Shown here: positions 16,854 to 25,066 of the stretch, in pieces
Layout: the number at the start of each line of letters is the position of its first letter
Numbering within the stretch: the stretch's first letter is position 1
From: Dyadobacter arcticus
GTDB taxonomy: Bacteria > Bacteroidota > Bacteroidia > Cytophagales > Spirosomataceae
DNA length: 64,000 nucleotides
NCBI RefSeq assembly: GCF_011762185.1
Contig: NZ_JAASQJ010000001.1
Coordinates: forward strand, 1,178,001 to 1,242,000
Direction: 5' to 3'
Made by a program: the position numbers and the translations under genes
Notes under the pieces: model-generated
Seen by the model: only the letters and a program-made list of their open reading frames with translations
Databases searched by the model: none
What the model was told of the DNA's origin: nothing

Positions 16854-16924
16854 TTTTTGGGAAAACGCTTTGAATGAAATCATCACAATCAGGTACAGAT
16901 TGATTTTCACAAATTTAACTATTT

Positions 16925-17383
16925 TCAACAACCTGGTTGGTTCTTCACAAACCCGATAAGCCAATTGAATTGCGGGATAAGCTGCATGCGGCCTACAGTG
17001 ATAGTTCTTTTTCCGATCCGATCGTTTTTATCTGTCGGATCGATCACAATTTGGTCATCCACTCTTGCATAACCCAGTATTTTGCTTAGTTCAAATTCCG
17101 ATACGGCATGGGTATGGGAACCCGCATCGACAATTTTTCCGGCCCGCATCAGATAAATCAGGAACGGGACTTTCTTTGCGGTTTTGGATCCAGGATTTCC
17201 GTTCACTAATGTAATGATCCCGCGGCTGAGGCTGGAAAGTTGCTGGTAGCTTACGGCATGGCCATTCAGCAGCAAGGGATTGGAAAAAAACTGAGTCTGC
17301 AAATGTTGCGGCAAAGCAACCGAAGTAGGCAATGTAAAAAGGACAATGATGACGGCGAGAAATCGGGCGAATTGATTTTTCAT
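16925..17383 (-). CDS. Secreted protein of unknown function upstream of the sensor-regulator
   Basis: The 152-residue product has a signal peptide (about 1-24, MKNQFARFLAVIIVLFTLPTSVALPQ). The rest is mixed alpha/beta with GIITLVNGNPGSKTAKKVPFLIYLMRAGKIVDAGSHTHAV and a C-terminal Cys (NQPGC). I do not recognise the family. It ends 71 bp before the start of the membrane-anchored regulator on the same strand, and an equivalent small exported protein could be a ligand or partner of that regulator's periplasmic part. A -7-like element TACATTTG (17430-17423, minus) lies about 40 bp upstream without a clear -33. Confidence 0.7.
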   Translation of the reverse strand: MKNQFARFLAVIIVLFTLPTSVALPQHLQTQFFSNPLLLNGHAVSYQQLSSLSRGIITLVNGNPGSKTAKKVPFLIYLMRAGKIVDAGSHTHAVSEFELSKILGYARVDDQIVIDPTDKNDRIGKRTITVGRMQLIPQFNWLIGFVKNQPGC

Positions 17384-17573
17384 GATCTTGGGTTGAAAAT
17401 CTCGGTGGTTTCAGAAAGTGATCAAATGTAGAAATCACAGAACGAAAGGAATATTTGGCCCGGTAAAACATTGTAAACGAAATGTAAAAGATCATATTTA
17501 CCATTAATTTTCAGTAGGGCAGAACATAATTCCCTAGCAAAGGTGTTAGCAAAAGGAACACCGCAACATCGAT

Positions 17574-18818
17574 TTGAAAACATTATCCGCACAAGATCCC
17601 TACGCAGCCCTACGCTATTCTGATTTCAGGTTTTTTATATCCAATACTTTTCTTTTTTCGGCTACGATCCTTATTCAGGAAGTGATCGTCGGCTACGAGC
17701 TTTACAAAATGACCCACGACCCGCTGGCTCTCGGATTGGTGGGACTTGCGGAGGTCATTCCTTTCATTATTACTTCACTTTTTGGCGGCCACATTGCCGA
17801 TCAAAAGAATAAGATCACGATCATGCACCTGAGTTTGGTGGTGATTATTTTGGGATCTGTGATTTTGTATGTTGCCTTCCAGCCGGGTATTTACAATGCG
17901 TTGACGCAGACACAGCATCTCATCGTCATTTACGGCGTTTTTGCCTTAATTGGATTTGCAAAGGGCTTTTATTCCCCGGCTTCCAGTTCTTTGAAGCCAT
18001 TTTTGGTGCCGAGGACAATCTATCATAATTCATCTACCTGGAGTAGTTCGTTCTGGCAGGCGGGTTCAATCACCGGGCCAGCCATCGCGGGATTTATGTA
18101 CGCCTATCTCGGGCTTACCAACACATTGTTATGCGTTATTGTAAGTTTTCTGGTGTGCTGGGTTTTGTTGGGAATGATCAAAACACGTCCGGAATTCCCG
18201 AAAATCGTCACGCCGCTTTTGGAAAGTTTAAAAGAGGGTTTTCGGTTTGTTTTCAAAACACGGATTGTTCTGTACGCGATTTCGCTGGATTTGTTTTCTG
18301 TGCTTTTTGGCGGTGTAGTAGCCCTTCTGCCTGTTTTCGCGGAAGATATTTTGAAAGTAGGGCCGGAAGGATTGGGTTTATTGAGGGCCTCGCCATCTAT
18401 TGGCTCGTTGCTTACTATGTTTGCGATGGCTTACTATCCTCCGACTGTCAATGCATGGCGAAATATGCTGATTGCAGTAGCTGGATTTGGCATTTTTACG
18501 ATTGTTTTTGCGGTATCTACCAATTTTCTTTTATCGTGCTCAGCCCTATTCGCGACAGGCGTTTTTGATAGTGTGAGCGTCATTGTTCGACAAACGATCT
18601 TGCAAATTTATCCCCCCGACGAAATGAGGGGGCGCGTTGCCTCGGTTAATGGTATGTTCGTAAGTTCTTCCAATGAACTCGGCGCATTCGAATCCGGCGT
18701 CATGGCTAAGGCTTTTGGCACCGTGCCCTCCGTGATGATGGGAGGGGTTTTGACATTGATTGTCGTTTTTTGGATTTATTTGAAGTCAAAGGATCTGTTT
18801 TCTGTGCGGTTGAGTTGA
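17574..18818 (+). CDS. MFS transporter (EntS/MFS_3-like exporter)
   Basis: The 414-residue protein has about 12 hydrophobic spans and begins KTLSAQDPYAALRYSDFRFFISNTFLFSA, the usual opening of the MFS_3/EntS-like group. Loop 2-3 has the GGHIADQKNK version of the MFS signature, and loop 10-11 has PPDEMRGRVASVNGMFV. It is likely a proton-driven exporter of small molecules; the substrate is unknown. The start is a TTG at 17574, since no ATG lies between it and the conserved N-terminus. It is divergent from the secreted-protein gene across 190 bp with no other feature seen. Confidence 0.88.
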   Translation: MKTLSAQDPYAALRYSDFRFFISNTFLFSATILIQEVIVGYELYKMTHDPLALGLVGLAEVIPFIITSLFGGHIADQKNKITIMHLSLVVIILGSVILYVAFQPGIYNALTQTQHLIVIYGVFALIGFAKGFYSPASSSLKPFLVPRTIYHNSSTWSSSFWQAGSITGPAIAGFMYAYLGLTNTLLCVIVSFLVCWVLLGMIKTRPEFPKIVTPLLESLKEGFRFVFKTRIVLYAISLDLFSVLFGGVVALLPVFAEDILKVGPEGLGLLRASPSIGSLLTMFAMAYYPPTVNAWRNMLIAVAGFGIFTIVFAVSTNFLLSCSALFATGVFDSVSVIVRQTILQIYPPDEMRGRVASVNGMFVSSSNELGAFESGVMAKAFGTVPSVMMGGVLTLIVVFWIYLKSKDLFSVRLS

Positions 18819-18884
18819 AGGATCCCACATTATCAGGAAAGTATCAACATTTCATTATTTTTGCCTGAAAACAGGCTCGAATTT

Positions 18885-19115
18885 ATGTATATCTACAAAA
18901 ATATCATCAGCATAGAAGCCGGGAAACGAGGCGGCAAGCCTTGCATTCGTGAAATGCGAATTACGGTAGAGGACATTCTCAGGTGGTTAGCCTCTGGAAT
19001 GTCAACAGAAGAAATTTTACTGGACTTCCCAGAGCTTACAAAAGAAGATGTTTTTGTTGCTTTGGAATCTTCCGCTAATCAGCAAAAACGAATATTTTTT
19101 GATGTAGCGGCATGA
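18885..19115 (+). CDS. DUF433 protein, probable antitoxin
   Basis: The product is a 76-residue DUF433 domain: EAGKRGGKPCIREMRITVEDILRWLASGMSTEEILLDFPELTKEDVFVALE. The GKPCIR...ITV segment and the helix pair are the family hallmarks and resemble an HTH. An upstream TTG at 18861 would add eight residues, but the ATG at 18885 gives the normal family start. Its last 4 bp (ATGA) overlap the next gene, a DUF5615 PIN-like protein, the common arrangement of a VapBC-like toxin-antitoxin pair. It should bind the toxin and autoregulate. Confidence 0.85.
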   Translation: MYIYKNIISIEAGKRGGKPCIREMRITVEDILRWLASGMSTEEILLDFPELTKEDVFVALESSANQQKRIFFDVAA

Positions 19116-19456
19116 AGCTACTGATCGATCAGAATATTTCCCATCGCATAATGCTACTTCTTGGGTCAGAATTCAGGGATTTGCGTCATGTAAAAGACCT
19201 GGGTATGATTAATGTTGATGACTACGAGATTTTTATGTTTACCCGAAAGAATGATTATTCTGCGATAACTACAATTGACGATGATTTTGTAAAGCTGTTA
19301 GATATATTTTCGGCACCTCATAAGATCATTTGGGTTAGAACAGGCAATTGCTCAACGCACTATCTTTCTGAAATATTGATTTCCAAGGCTAATGCAATTC
19401 AAGCCTTTTTGGCAGACGAAAACTATTTTCTTTATGAGGTCTTTAAGCAAATTTGA
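19112..19456 (+). CDS. DUF5615 PIN-like protein, probable toxin
   Basis: The 114-residue product starts MKLLIDQNISHRI, with Asp6 in the PIN-like first acidic position. It continues with HVKDLGMINVDDYEIFMFTRKNDYSAITTIDDDFVKLLDIF, giving acidic residues near 48 and 56-58, and WVRTGNCSTHYLSEIL. This is the DUF5615 family, PIN-domain relatives likely to act as Mg-dependent ribonucleases. It overlaps the DUF433 gene by ATGA, so translation is coupled. It ends 11 bp before the convergent permease pseudogene. Confidence 0.85.
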   Translation: MKLLIDQNISHRIMLLLGSEFRDLRHVKDLGMINVDDYEIFMFTRKNDYSAITTIDDDFVKLLDIFSAPHKIIWVRTGNCSTHYLSEILISKANAIQAFLADENYFLYEVFKQI

Positions 19457-19467
19457 TCTTAGCCTCA

Positions 19468-20091
19468 TCACTCCCTCTTCAAACTTTCAACCGGATTCAT
19501 CAGCGCTGCTTTGTAAGTCTGCACTAACACTAAAATGTTAACCATTAAGCCGAGGCCAAGTCCGATCCAGGCGAAAGTTATCCAATTGATTGAAATCCGA
19601 TAAGCATAGTTTTGCAGCCATTTTTGCATGGTTAGAATAATCAGCGGGAATGCGACGAAGATGGCAAACACCATGACGATCAGGAATTCTTTCAGAAATA
19701 GCATTACCACACTCGCTCCTGATGCACCGAATACTTTGCGAATTCCTACTTCGCGTGTCCGTCGCGCCACATTCAGTGAAACTAATCCAAGAATGCCCAG
19801 CAAAACAATGATGACAGAAAGCACAGTGGCGATCCGTGCCGCTTTCTGCAATTGCAGTTCCGATTGATATAGTTTTTGAATGGTATCATCAGAAAAGCAT
19901 ATTCAAATGGTGCGTCCCGCATCAATTGCTTCCATTTGTTTTCAATGGTTCCCATGGATTTGCTTTAATCCGATGGATTCAGGCGGAACTAAATGTCACA
20001 TCCCGACCGCCAAGCCGAAGATCATGACAAGGGCGTAAAATTTGCGTTTCATAAGGTTACGCCAGGCGATTTTGAAGTAGTTGTGCAGCAT
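19468..20091 (-). pseudogene. Collapsed MacB/FtsX-like permease pseudogene
   Basis: The 5' end at 20091 reads MLHNYFKIAWRNLMKRKFYA and continues to LAVGM, the standard permease N-terminus, then hits a stop after about 31 codons. A short middle remnant (about 19850-19990) contains MGTIENKWKQLMRDAPFEYAF, after which one T appears to be lost (GCTTTTCTGATGAT where GCTTTTTCTGATGAT would restore frame). The C-terminal FtsX block is intact from 19851 to 19468 (ARRTREVGIRKVFGASGASVVMLFLKE through NPVESLKRE). Only about 208 codons remain of roughly 800, so most of both periplasmic domains and the first FtsX block have been deleted. Confidence 0.88.
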
Positions 20092-20285
20092 GGTTCGAAA
20101 TTGGGAAAATATTTAGGGACCGAATTTCAAAGCCGGCGGTTTGACATACTTTAACTCATTTGTAGATAACGTAAGCCCAATACGGTCCTCTTTTTCGAAC
20201 TAATACCGTTTGATAACTCACTCTGTTCCGATAAATAATTGGTTTGCCCCGCTCAATAGTTTTCGGGGATTATTAGCAAAATAAA

Positions 20286-20320
20286 ATCCCACCCCGAGAT
20301 TGGAGTCGGAAGGGTGGGAT
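20286..20320. terminator. GC-rich hairpin upstream of the His-rich lipoprotein gene
   Basis: ATCCCACCC (20286-20294) and GGGTGGGAT (20312-20320) form a perfect 9-bp stem with a 17-nt loop, about 50 bp before the ATG at 20369. There is no long T-run on either side. It could be a leader structure of the lipoprotein gene or a boundary element. Nothing else is seen in 20092-20368 apart from AT-rich sequence. Confidence 0.45.
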
Positions 20321-20368
20321 GGAAAAGCAGATTAAATAATTTATTAACTATTTAACCCAATTAAATTT

Positions 20369-21436
20369 ATGAAAAAGTTAGTAAAAAGTGCATTACTGTT
20401 ATTGGTAATCGCATTTACTCTTTTCTCGTGCCGTGAGCCGGAAATGGAGGTTGTAATCCATCAGAACGAAACGAGCAAAATTGAAATCATTGACTTCAAA
20501 GGAGAAAAAGTAGCTGTGCAATCCGATTTTCCAAAGGAACTGTTTGAGCAGTCGCAGGAGGGATTTGACCGCTACTATAAATCTATTGCAGGCGTAGCAA
20601 AGTCTCGGACGAGCGGTGAGGATGTCCACATTACCTATCAAGAACTGCTGCCAATCCTGGTAAAGCACTTGTCCAAATTCCCGAGGATCAACTCGGAAGA
20701 TGAAATTTCTGAAAAAGACCTCCACCGTATTTTTCAGGATTTTCCTGAGATACGGACAAGACAGGCAGCAGATGACAGGCGAATGGTGATTTTTGATTTT
20801 TATCAAACATTGGCCAAACGGGATATTGTGAAGGATGTGATAGCATTGGAAAATGCTGGCAGAAATGGGCGTGTAGCGGATATATCCCCGGCATCTTTAA
20901 CCACACCTGAAAAAAATCATTTGTTAGCAAATCCGGGTTATGCGCAGTGGTATGTACAGGCTGCTAATGAGGCAAATTCCTTAACTCAGGGGCTGTATAT
21001 AGATGAAGATCTAGGTGACAAAGCAAATGCATTCAAACATTCTACCTGGAATGCACTTTCCATCCGCTTTATACTAAAAGGATCTCCAGCCAGTGAAAAC
21101 CAAGCGATTGATTTTACCCAGGATGGCACTTCGAAGCATGAACAGAATGATGCTGGGGGTCAAATATATGACAAACATTCAGCCATGGATTTGCATAACA
21201 ACATGTCAGCCAGAGTATGGATGGAAAAAGAAACAAAATGGGGGATCGGCCCGTTTAGGAATATGCCCAACATAGGTGATATAGTGAATACAATGTCTTC
21301 GAGAGCGAATTCAAGCGCCTTGGAGTCAATGTCCACAATCCTAAGCTGGCATGGAGGCGATAATGCTGTTACATGGGGTAATCTATACAATAATATGTAT
21401 GGCGCACATCAGCATTTGGTGCATGTAGATCCGTGA
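20369..21436 (+). CDS. Lipoprotein with a His-rich DUF6973-like C-terminal domain
   Basis: The 355-residue protein has a lipoprotein signal peptide with lipobox LFSC (Cys21), a charged linker and an alpha-helical middle region (about 55-165). The C-terminal domain (about 185-355) has three spaced conserved-looking motifs: AFKHSTWN (221-228), KHEQND (256-261) and MDLHNN (273-278). The pattern of H-x3-W-N, H-E and D-L-H-N-N resembles the DUF6973 family as I recall it. The three His with acidic neighbours suggest a metal site or hydrolytic centre, but no function is established. It is followed at 68 bp by two paralogous small lipoproteins on the same strand. An effector or toxin with protective partners is one possible reading. 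Confidence 0.75.
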   Translation: MKKLVKSALLLLVIAFTLFSCREPEMEVVIHQNETSKIEIIDFKGEKVAVQSDFPKELFEQSQEGFDRYYKSIAGVAKSRTSGEDVHITYQELLPILVKHLSKFPRINSEDEISEKDLHRIFQDFPEIRTRQAADDRRMVIFDFYQTLAKRDIVKDVIALENAGRNGRVADISPASLTTPEKNHLLANPGYAQWYVQAANEANSLTQGLYIDEDLGDKANAFKHSTWNALSIRFILKGSPASENQAIDFTQDGTSKHEQNDAGGQIYDKHSAMDLHNNMSARVWMEKETKWGIGPFRNMPNIGDIVNTMSSRANSSALESMSTILSWHGGDNAVTWGNLYNNMYGAHQHLVHVDP

Positions 21437-21504
21437 TTTTGCTACTATCAAAATAAACGATCACTCAATTGAAAATCAATCAGCTAAATAATTAGAAAAG
21501 AAAC

Positions 21505-21951
21505 ATGAAAGCTAGAAATGTAATTTCGATTCTGACAATGCTTTTTATCTCAGGTTGCTACGGAAAGATCGATCCCAATGTAAGCACTTTGTACATTGAG
21601 GGTGGCGATCGGGAGTCGGAAAGGTTGGAAGCTATTCCGAAGCTTTATGAGCATTATGTTAGTAGCATAAAGGACAAAGAGGCATATGAAGTTATCTCGA
21701 ACGGCAATGGAAATTTTATATTAAATTTTACGCCTTCTCTTAAGTTATTGACGTTATGCGGCGACCCTGGGAGCGGTTGGGGTAAGCAATTTAAGGATGT
21801 TGATGAAAGCGTACTCCAAAAGCTTGTTCAAGACGGGATCTCATTCCAGGACATTGAATCAATTGGTTCGATTGGTAGCAAATTTGATAGCCTTCTTGTA
21901 AGAAATAAGCCCCGTATTGAGGTAAAGACCAATGGCGAGCCTTCCATTTAA
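21505..21951 (+). CDS. Small lipoprotein, first of a tandem paralogous pair
   Basis: The 148-residue product has a lipoprotein signal peptide (MKARNVISILTMLFISGC, Cys18). The mature part contains IPKLYEHYVSSIKDKEAYEVIS, FILNFTPSLKLLTLC and QFKDVDESVLQKLVQDGISFQDIESIG. I do not recognise the family. The next gene encodes a clear paralogue sharing a 15-residue identical core (FILNFTPSLKLLTLC). The product is probably attached to an envelope membrane. Immunity or accessory function towards the preceding lipoprotein is a guess from position only. Confidence 0.75.
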   Translation: MKARNVISILTMLFISGCYGKIDPNVSTLYIEGGDRESERLEAIPKLYEHYVSSIKDKEAYEVISNGNGNFILNFTPSLKLLTLCGDPGSGWGKQFKDVDESVLQKLVQDGISFQDIESIGSIGSKFDSLLVRNKPRIEVKTNGEPSI

Positions 21952-21959
21952 CCACATTT

Positions 21960-21993
21960 TGAGATGCTGGCGAGCCAATCCGTCAGCATCTCA
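21960..21993. terminator. Hairpin between the two tandem lipoprotein genes
   Basis: TGAGATGCTG (21960-21969) and CAGCATCTCA (21984-21993) are a perfect 10-bp inverted repeat with a 14-nt loop. It starts 8 bp after the stop of the first lipoprotein gene and ends 22 bp before the ATG of the second. There is no downstream T-run, so it may attenuate or stabilise mRNA rather than fully terminate. Confidence 0.55.
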
Positions 21994-22015
21994 GAATGCC
22001 AAAAACGTCATTAAT

Positions 22016-22456
22016 ATGAAAATAGGAAATATTGCAATCTTTATAATCTTAACTATTTTTCCAGCGGCTTGCATGGAAATAAGTCACCCTGCGATTGACA
22101 CATTTTACCTGAAAGGCAAAGATTTGAAAGTTTTAAACCAAGAAGCGGTTCCAAAGCTTTATGAACATTACACAAATAGTAAAAAAGATAAAGAGGTTTA
22201 TGAGGTTATCTCAAAATTTGGAAGATTCATCCTAAACTTTACGCCTTCGCTGAAATTGCTCACATTATGTAGTGATGCGGGAAGTGGTTGGAGTGCACAA
22301 TTTAAGGATGTGGATGAAGCAACACTCAAAAAACTGGTGGATTACGGATTTTCTTTTGAAGAAGTAGATGCAATGGGGAGGAGTACTGGCCAGTCCGATA
22401 CACTGCTTATTAGAAACCAACCCACTTTTTTGGTAAAAACAAACGGAACTCCCTAA
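22016..22456 (+). CDS. Small lipoprotein, second of the tandem paralogous pair
   Basis: The 146-residue product starts MKIGNIAIFIILTIFPAAC (lipobox Cys19). The frame is open 28 codons upstream, but that extension has no signal peptide and overlaps the previous gene, so the ATG at 22016 is chosen. It matches the preceding lipoprotein along its length: VPKLYEHYTNSKKDKEVYEVIS, FILNFTPSLKLLTLC, GSGW, QFKDVDE and VKTNG. Differences are scattered, so the duplication is not recent. It ends 7 bp before the stop of the convergent permease gene. Confidence 0.75.
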   Translation: MKIGNIAIFIILTIFPAACMEISHPAIDTFYLKGKDLKVLNQEAVPKLYEHYTNSKKDKEVYEVISKFGRFILNFTPSLKLLTLCSDAGSGWSAQFKDVDEATLKKLVDYGFSFEEVDAMGRSTGQSDTLLIRNQPTFLVKTNGTP

Positions 22457-22463
22457 GCCCCAC

Positions 22464-24857
22464 CTATTCCGTCCGCAGCGACTTCACCGGATCCATCAAA
22501 GCCGATTTCAATGCCTGCAAACTCACAGTAGCTACCGCAATAACCATTGCGATCAGTCCCGATAATGCGAATACCCACCAGGATAGATTTTCCCGATACT
22601 CGAAGTTTTGGAGCCATTTGGTCATTGCGTATATTGCTATGGGTGTGCCAATGATAATGGCGATAATTACCAGCTTGATGAAGTCTTTGGATAACAGAAA
22701 CACAACGCTTTGCACACTGGCGCCCAACACTTTTCGCACACCGATCTCTTTCGTACGGGACTCTGCTGCGAATGCGGCCAGACCAAATAACCCCAGGCAG
22801 GCAATGATAACGGCCAGTATTGCGAAAGTCATCATGATATCCCCTTGTTTTTGTTCAGACCGGTATTGTTGGGCGAAAGTCTCGTCGAGAAAGTGAAAAT
22901 CCAGCGTTGCTTCCGGATCAAAGCTTTTGTAAGCATTACTCAGATATGCCAGCGCTTCCTGTGTTTTTCCAGCCTGAATGCGGACGTACATATTATCCCG
23001 GTCTGCGGGAGCAGGTAGTTGCAAAACAAGCGGTTCGATTTTATGCTGTAAAGAATAAATGTGAAAATCCTTCACAACACCTACAACCTGTGCTTCCTGG
23101 GTGGTGCCTTTGTTATCAATAAAATACCTGATCCTTTTGCTGACAGGATTTTTCCATCCCTGCTTTTTTACCAACGATTCGTTCACGATTACGGCATTTT
23201 TGAGATCGGCCTCAGATTCAGCATTGAAGTCTCTCCCTGCTAATAACTTGATCTCCATTGTTTTAATAAAATCGTTATCGACCGAGAATTTTTGGACATT
23301 CTGCGTCGTCGCGGGCATCTGGCCGGTTTCTGTTTCAATGATCATCCCGCCATTACCAATGTTGTTAGATCCGATCGGATTGCTGGCGGACGAAGCGCTT
23401 TCGATCAACGGGCTCTGGGTAAGTCGTTCTTTTATCGACCCCACCTGGCTTCTGACCTCATCCTTATCAACGTGAAAGGTAAGCACCTGGCTTTTGTTGA
23501 AACCAAGGTCTTTGGTATTAACAAACCGCATTTGTTTGTAGACAATGGCGGAGCAGGCGATCATCACGACGGTAGCCATGAACTGGAACACAACCAGCGA
23601 CTTACGCATATAATTACCACCTGACTGGCTGCCAAACTGACCTTTCAATGCGGTAATAGGTCGGAACCCTGAGAACAGGATCGCGGGATACAGACCGCTT
23701 AATGTTCCTACTAAAATGATGAACGATAATGCCGCAATGGTGGTGACCAGCACATTGTTATGATCAATGGTCAACGATTTTTCTGCCAGTTGATTGAAGA
23801 AAGGAAGCAGCATTACTACCAAAAGAAAGGCGACCATTCCTGCAATAAAGGTCATCAGGAAAGATTCGATAAAAAACTGGGCGATGAGCTGAAAACGCTC
23901 CGACCCGATCGCTTTGCGTACACCCACTTCGCGTATACGCTTCATGGAACGCGCGGTGTACAGATTTACATAATTGATACAGGCGATAACCAGAATGAGC
24001 AGGGCAATTGCGGAGAAAACATAAATGGTACTAATCTTGCCATTCGGACCTATTTCGAAATCCAGATTTGAATGCAAATGGATGGACGTAATGGGCTGCA
24101 GATCCATTTTGTATTGCAGGTCTCCCATTTCTTTTTTTAGATATTTTGGAAAAAAGCCTCCCAGCTTGCTTTCCAGTTTTGTGTAATCTGTGCTGTTTTT
24201 CAGGAGAATGTATGTGTAAAGTTCCGACTGCTGCCAGCCAGCAGTATAGTTCGGACTTAGAGAGCGTAATGCGCTGAAAGTAAAGTGAGAATTCGAAGGA
24301 ACGTCTTCGATGACGCCCGTCACGGTATTAGGATAATTATTGCTAAAAAAAACAGTCTGACCAATCGCTTTTGATGCGTCACCAAACAGATTTTCTGCGA
24401 GCGTTTTCGTCAGAACGATTTTCTCCGGCTGACTTAATGCCGTTTTTGGATCTCCGTAAAGAAAGGGATAGGAAAAAACGTCAAATATCGTGGCGTCGGT
24501 AAAAGCAATGTCATTGGCTTTCACCTTTTTTTCTCCCACTCTAACGACCCCGCCGCCTTCCATACTAACGCGAACCGTTTTCTCGATCTCGGGATAATCG
24601 TTTTGTAATGCAGCAGCGAAAGGCGCGGAGGTTAATGCAATGTTCATTTCGCCCGTATCCCATTTGGCAGACTGCACCACCCTGAAAATCCGATCGGCTT
24701 TTGCATGGAACCGATCGTAGCTTAGCTCGTCGGCGACATACAATACCATCAACCACACGGCAGCCATACCGATGGCAAGGCCAAAAATATTAAGGGCGCT
24801 GAATAGACGCTGTTTTCTAAAATTGCGGACACTGATCTTGATGTAATTGAGCAGCAT
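22464..24857 (-). CDS. MacB/FtsX-like ABC transporter permease
   Basis: The 797-residue protein has the full double MacB_PCD/FtsX layout: N-terminal KISVRNFRKQRLFSALNIFGLAIGMAAVWLM, a first periplasmic domain, SMKRIREVGVRKAIGSERFQLIAQFFIESF, a second periplasmic domain, SRTKEIGVRKVLGASVQSVVFLLSKDFIKL and a terminal ALMDPVKSLRTE. It should act in the inner membrane with a LolD/MacB-type ATPase encoded elsewhere, since none is adjacent. It is complete, unlike the related pseudogene at 19468-20091. A perfect 7-bp-arm palindrome lies about 95 bp upstream. Confidence 0.92.
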   Translation of the reverse strand: MLLNYIKISVRNFRKQRLFSALNIFGLAIGMAAVWLMVLYVADELSYDRFHAKADRIFRVVQSAKWDTGEMNIALTSAPFAAALQNDYPEIEKTVRVSMEGGGVVRVGEKKVKANDIAFTDATIFDVFSYPFLYGDPKTALSQPEKIVLTKTLAENLFGDASKAIGQTVFFSNNYPNTVTGVIEDVPSNSHFTFSALRSLSPNYTAGWQQSELYTYILLKNSTDYTKLESKLGGFFPKYLKKEMGDLQYKMDLQPITSIHLHSNLDFEIGPNGKISTIYVFSAIALLILVIACINYVNLYTARSMKRIREVGVRKAIGSERFQLIAQFFIESFLMTFIAGMVAFLLVVMLLPFFNQLAEKSLTIDHNNVLVTTIAALSFIILVGTLSGLYPAILFSGFRPITALKGQFGSQSGGNYMRKSLVVFQFMATVVMIACSAIVYKQMRFVNTKDLGFNKSQVLTFHVDKDEVRSQVGSIKERLTQSPLIESASSASNPIGSNNIGNGGMIIETETGQMPATTQNVQKFSVDNDFIKTMEIKLLAGRDFNAESEADLKNAVIVNESLVKKQGWKNPVSKRIRYFIDNKGTTQEAQVVGVVKDFHIYSLQHKIEPLVLQLPAPADRDNMYVRIQAGKTQEALAYLSNAYKSFDPEATLDFHFLDETFAQQYRSEQKQGDIMMTFAILAVIIACLGLFGLAAFAAESRTKEIGVRKVLGASVQSVVFLLSKDFIKLVIIAIIIGTPIAIYAMTKWLQNFEYRENLSWWVFALSGLIAMVIAVATVSLQALKSALMDPVKSLRTE

Positions 24858-24952
24858 AACTAGTCAGGTTTTTTAAACACACTTTATAAAAACGTATGCC
24901 ATTGAGCGTTTGATCTGATAATCAATCTTTTAGGAAAAATTGTGCTGATAAT

Positions 24953-24970
24953 ATGTTCGGTTTCGAACAT
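24953..24970. promoter_or_regulatory. Operator-like palindrome between divergent permease and glyS genes
   Basis: ATGTTCG (24953-24959) and CGAACAT (24964-24970) are perfect 7-bp arms around GTTT. It lies in the 209-bp divergent gap, about 95 bp from each start codon. Size and spacing fit a dimeric repressor site. No matching regulator is encoded next to it. Confidence 0.45.
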
Positions 24971-25066
24971 TGCATTTCTGTATGTCCGGTCAAATTACCT
25001 AATTTTGCCAAATTTGCGATTTGGATGTACAAATCGTGTTTTCGAATTGATTTTTAACCGAATAGA

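Noticed and set aside
16854..16964. 37-codon upstream extension of the membrane-anchored regulator
   Set aside because: It overlaps the preceding gene and puts extra residues before a good signal-anchor. The ATG at 16853 fits better.
22907..23624. Several 60-124-codon plus-strand ORFs inside the FtsX permease gene
   Set aside because: All are antisense frames of a well-supported permease, and their translations lack domain features.
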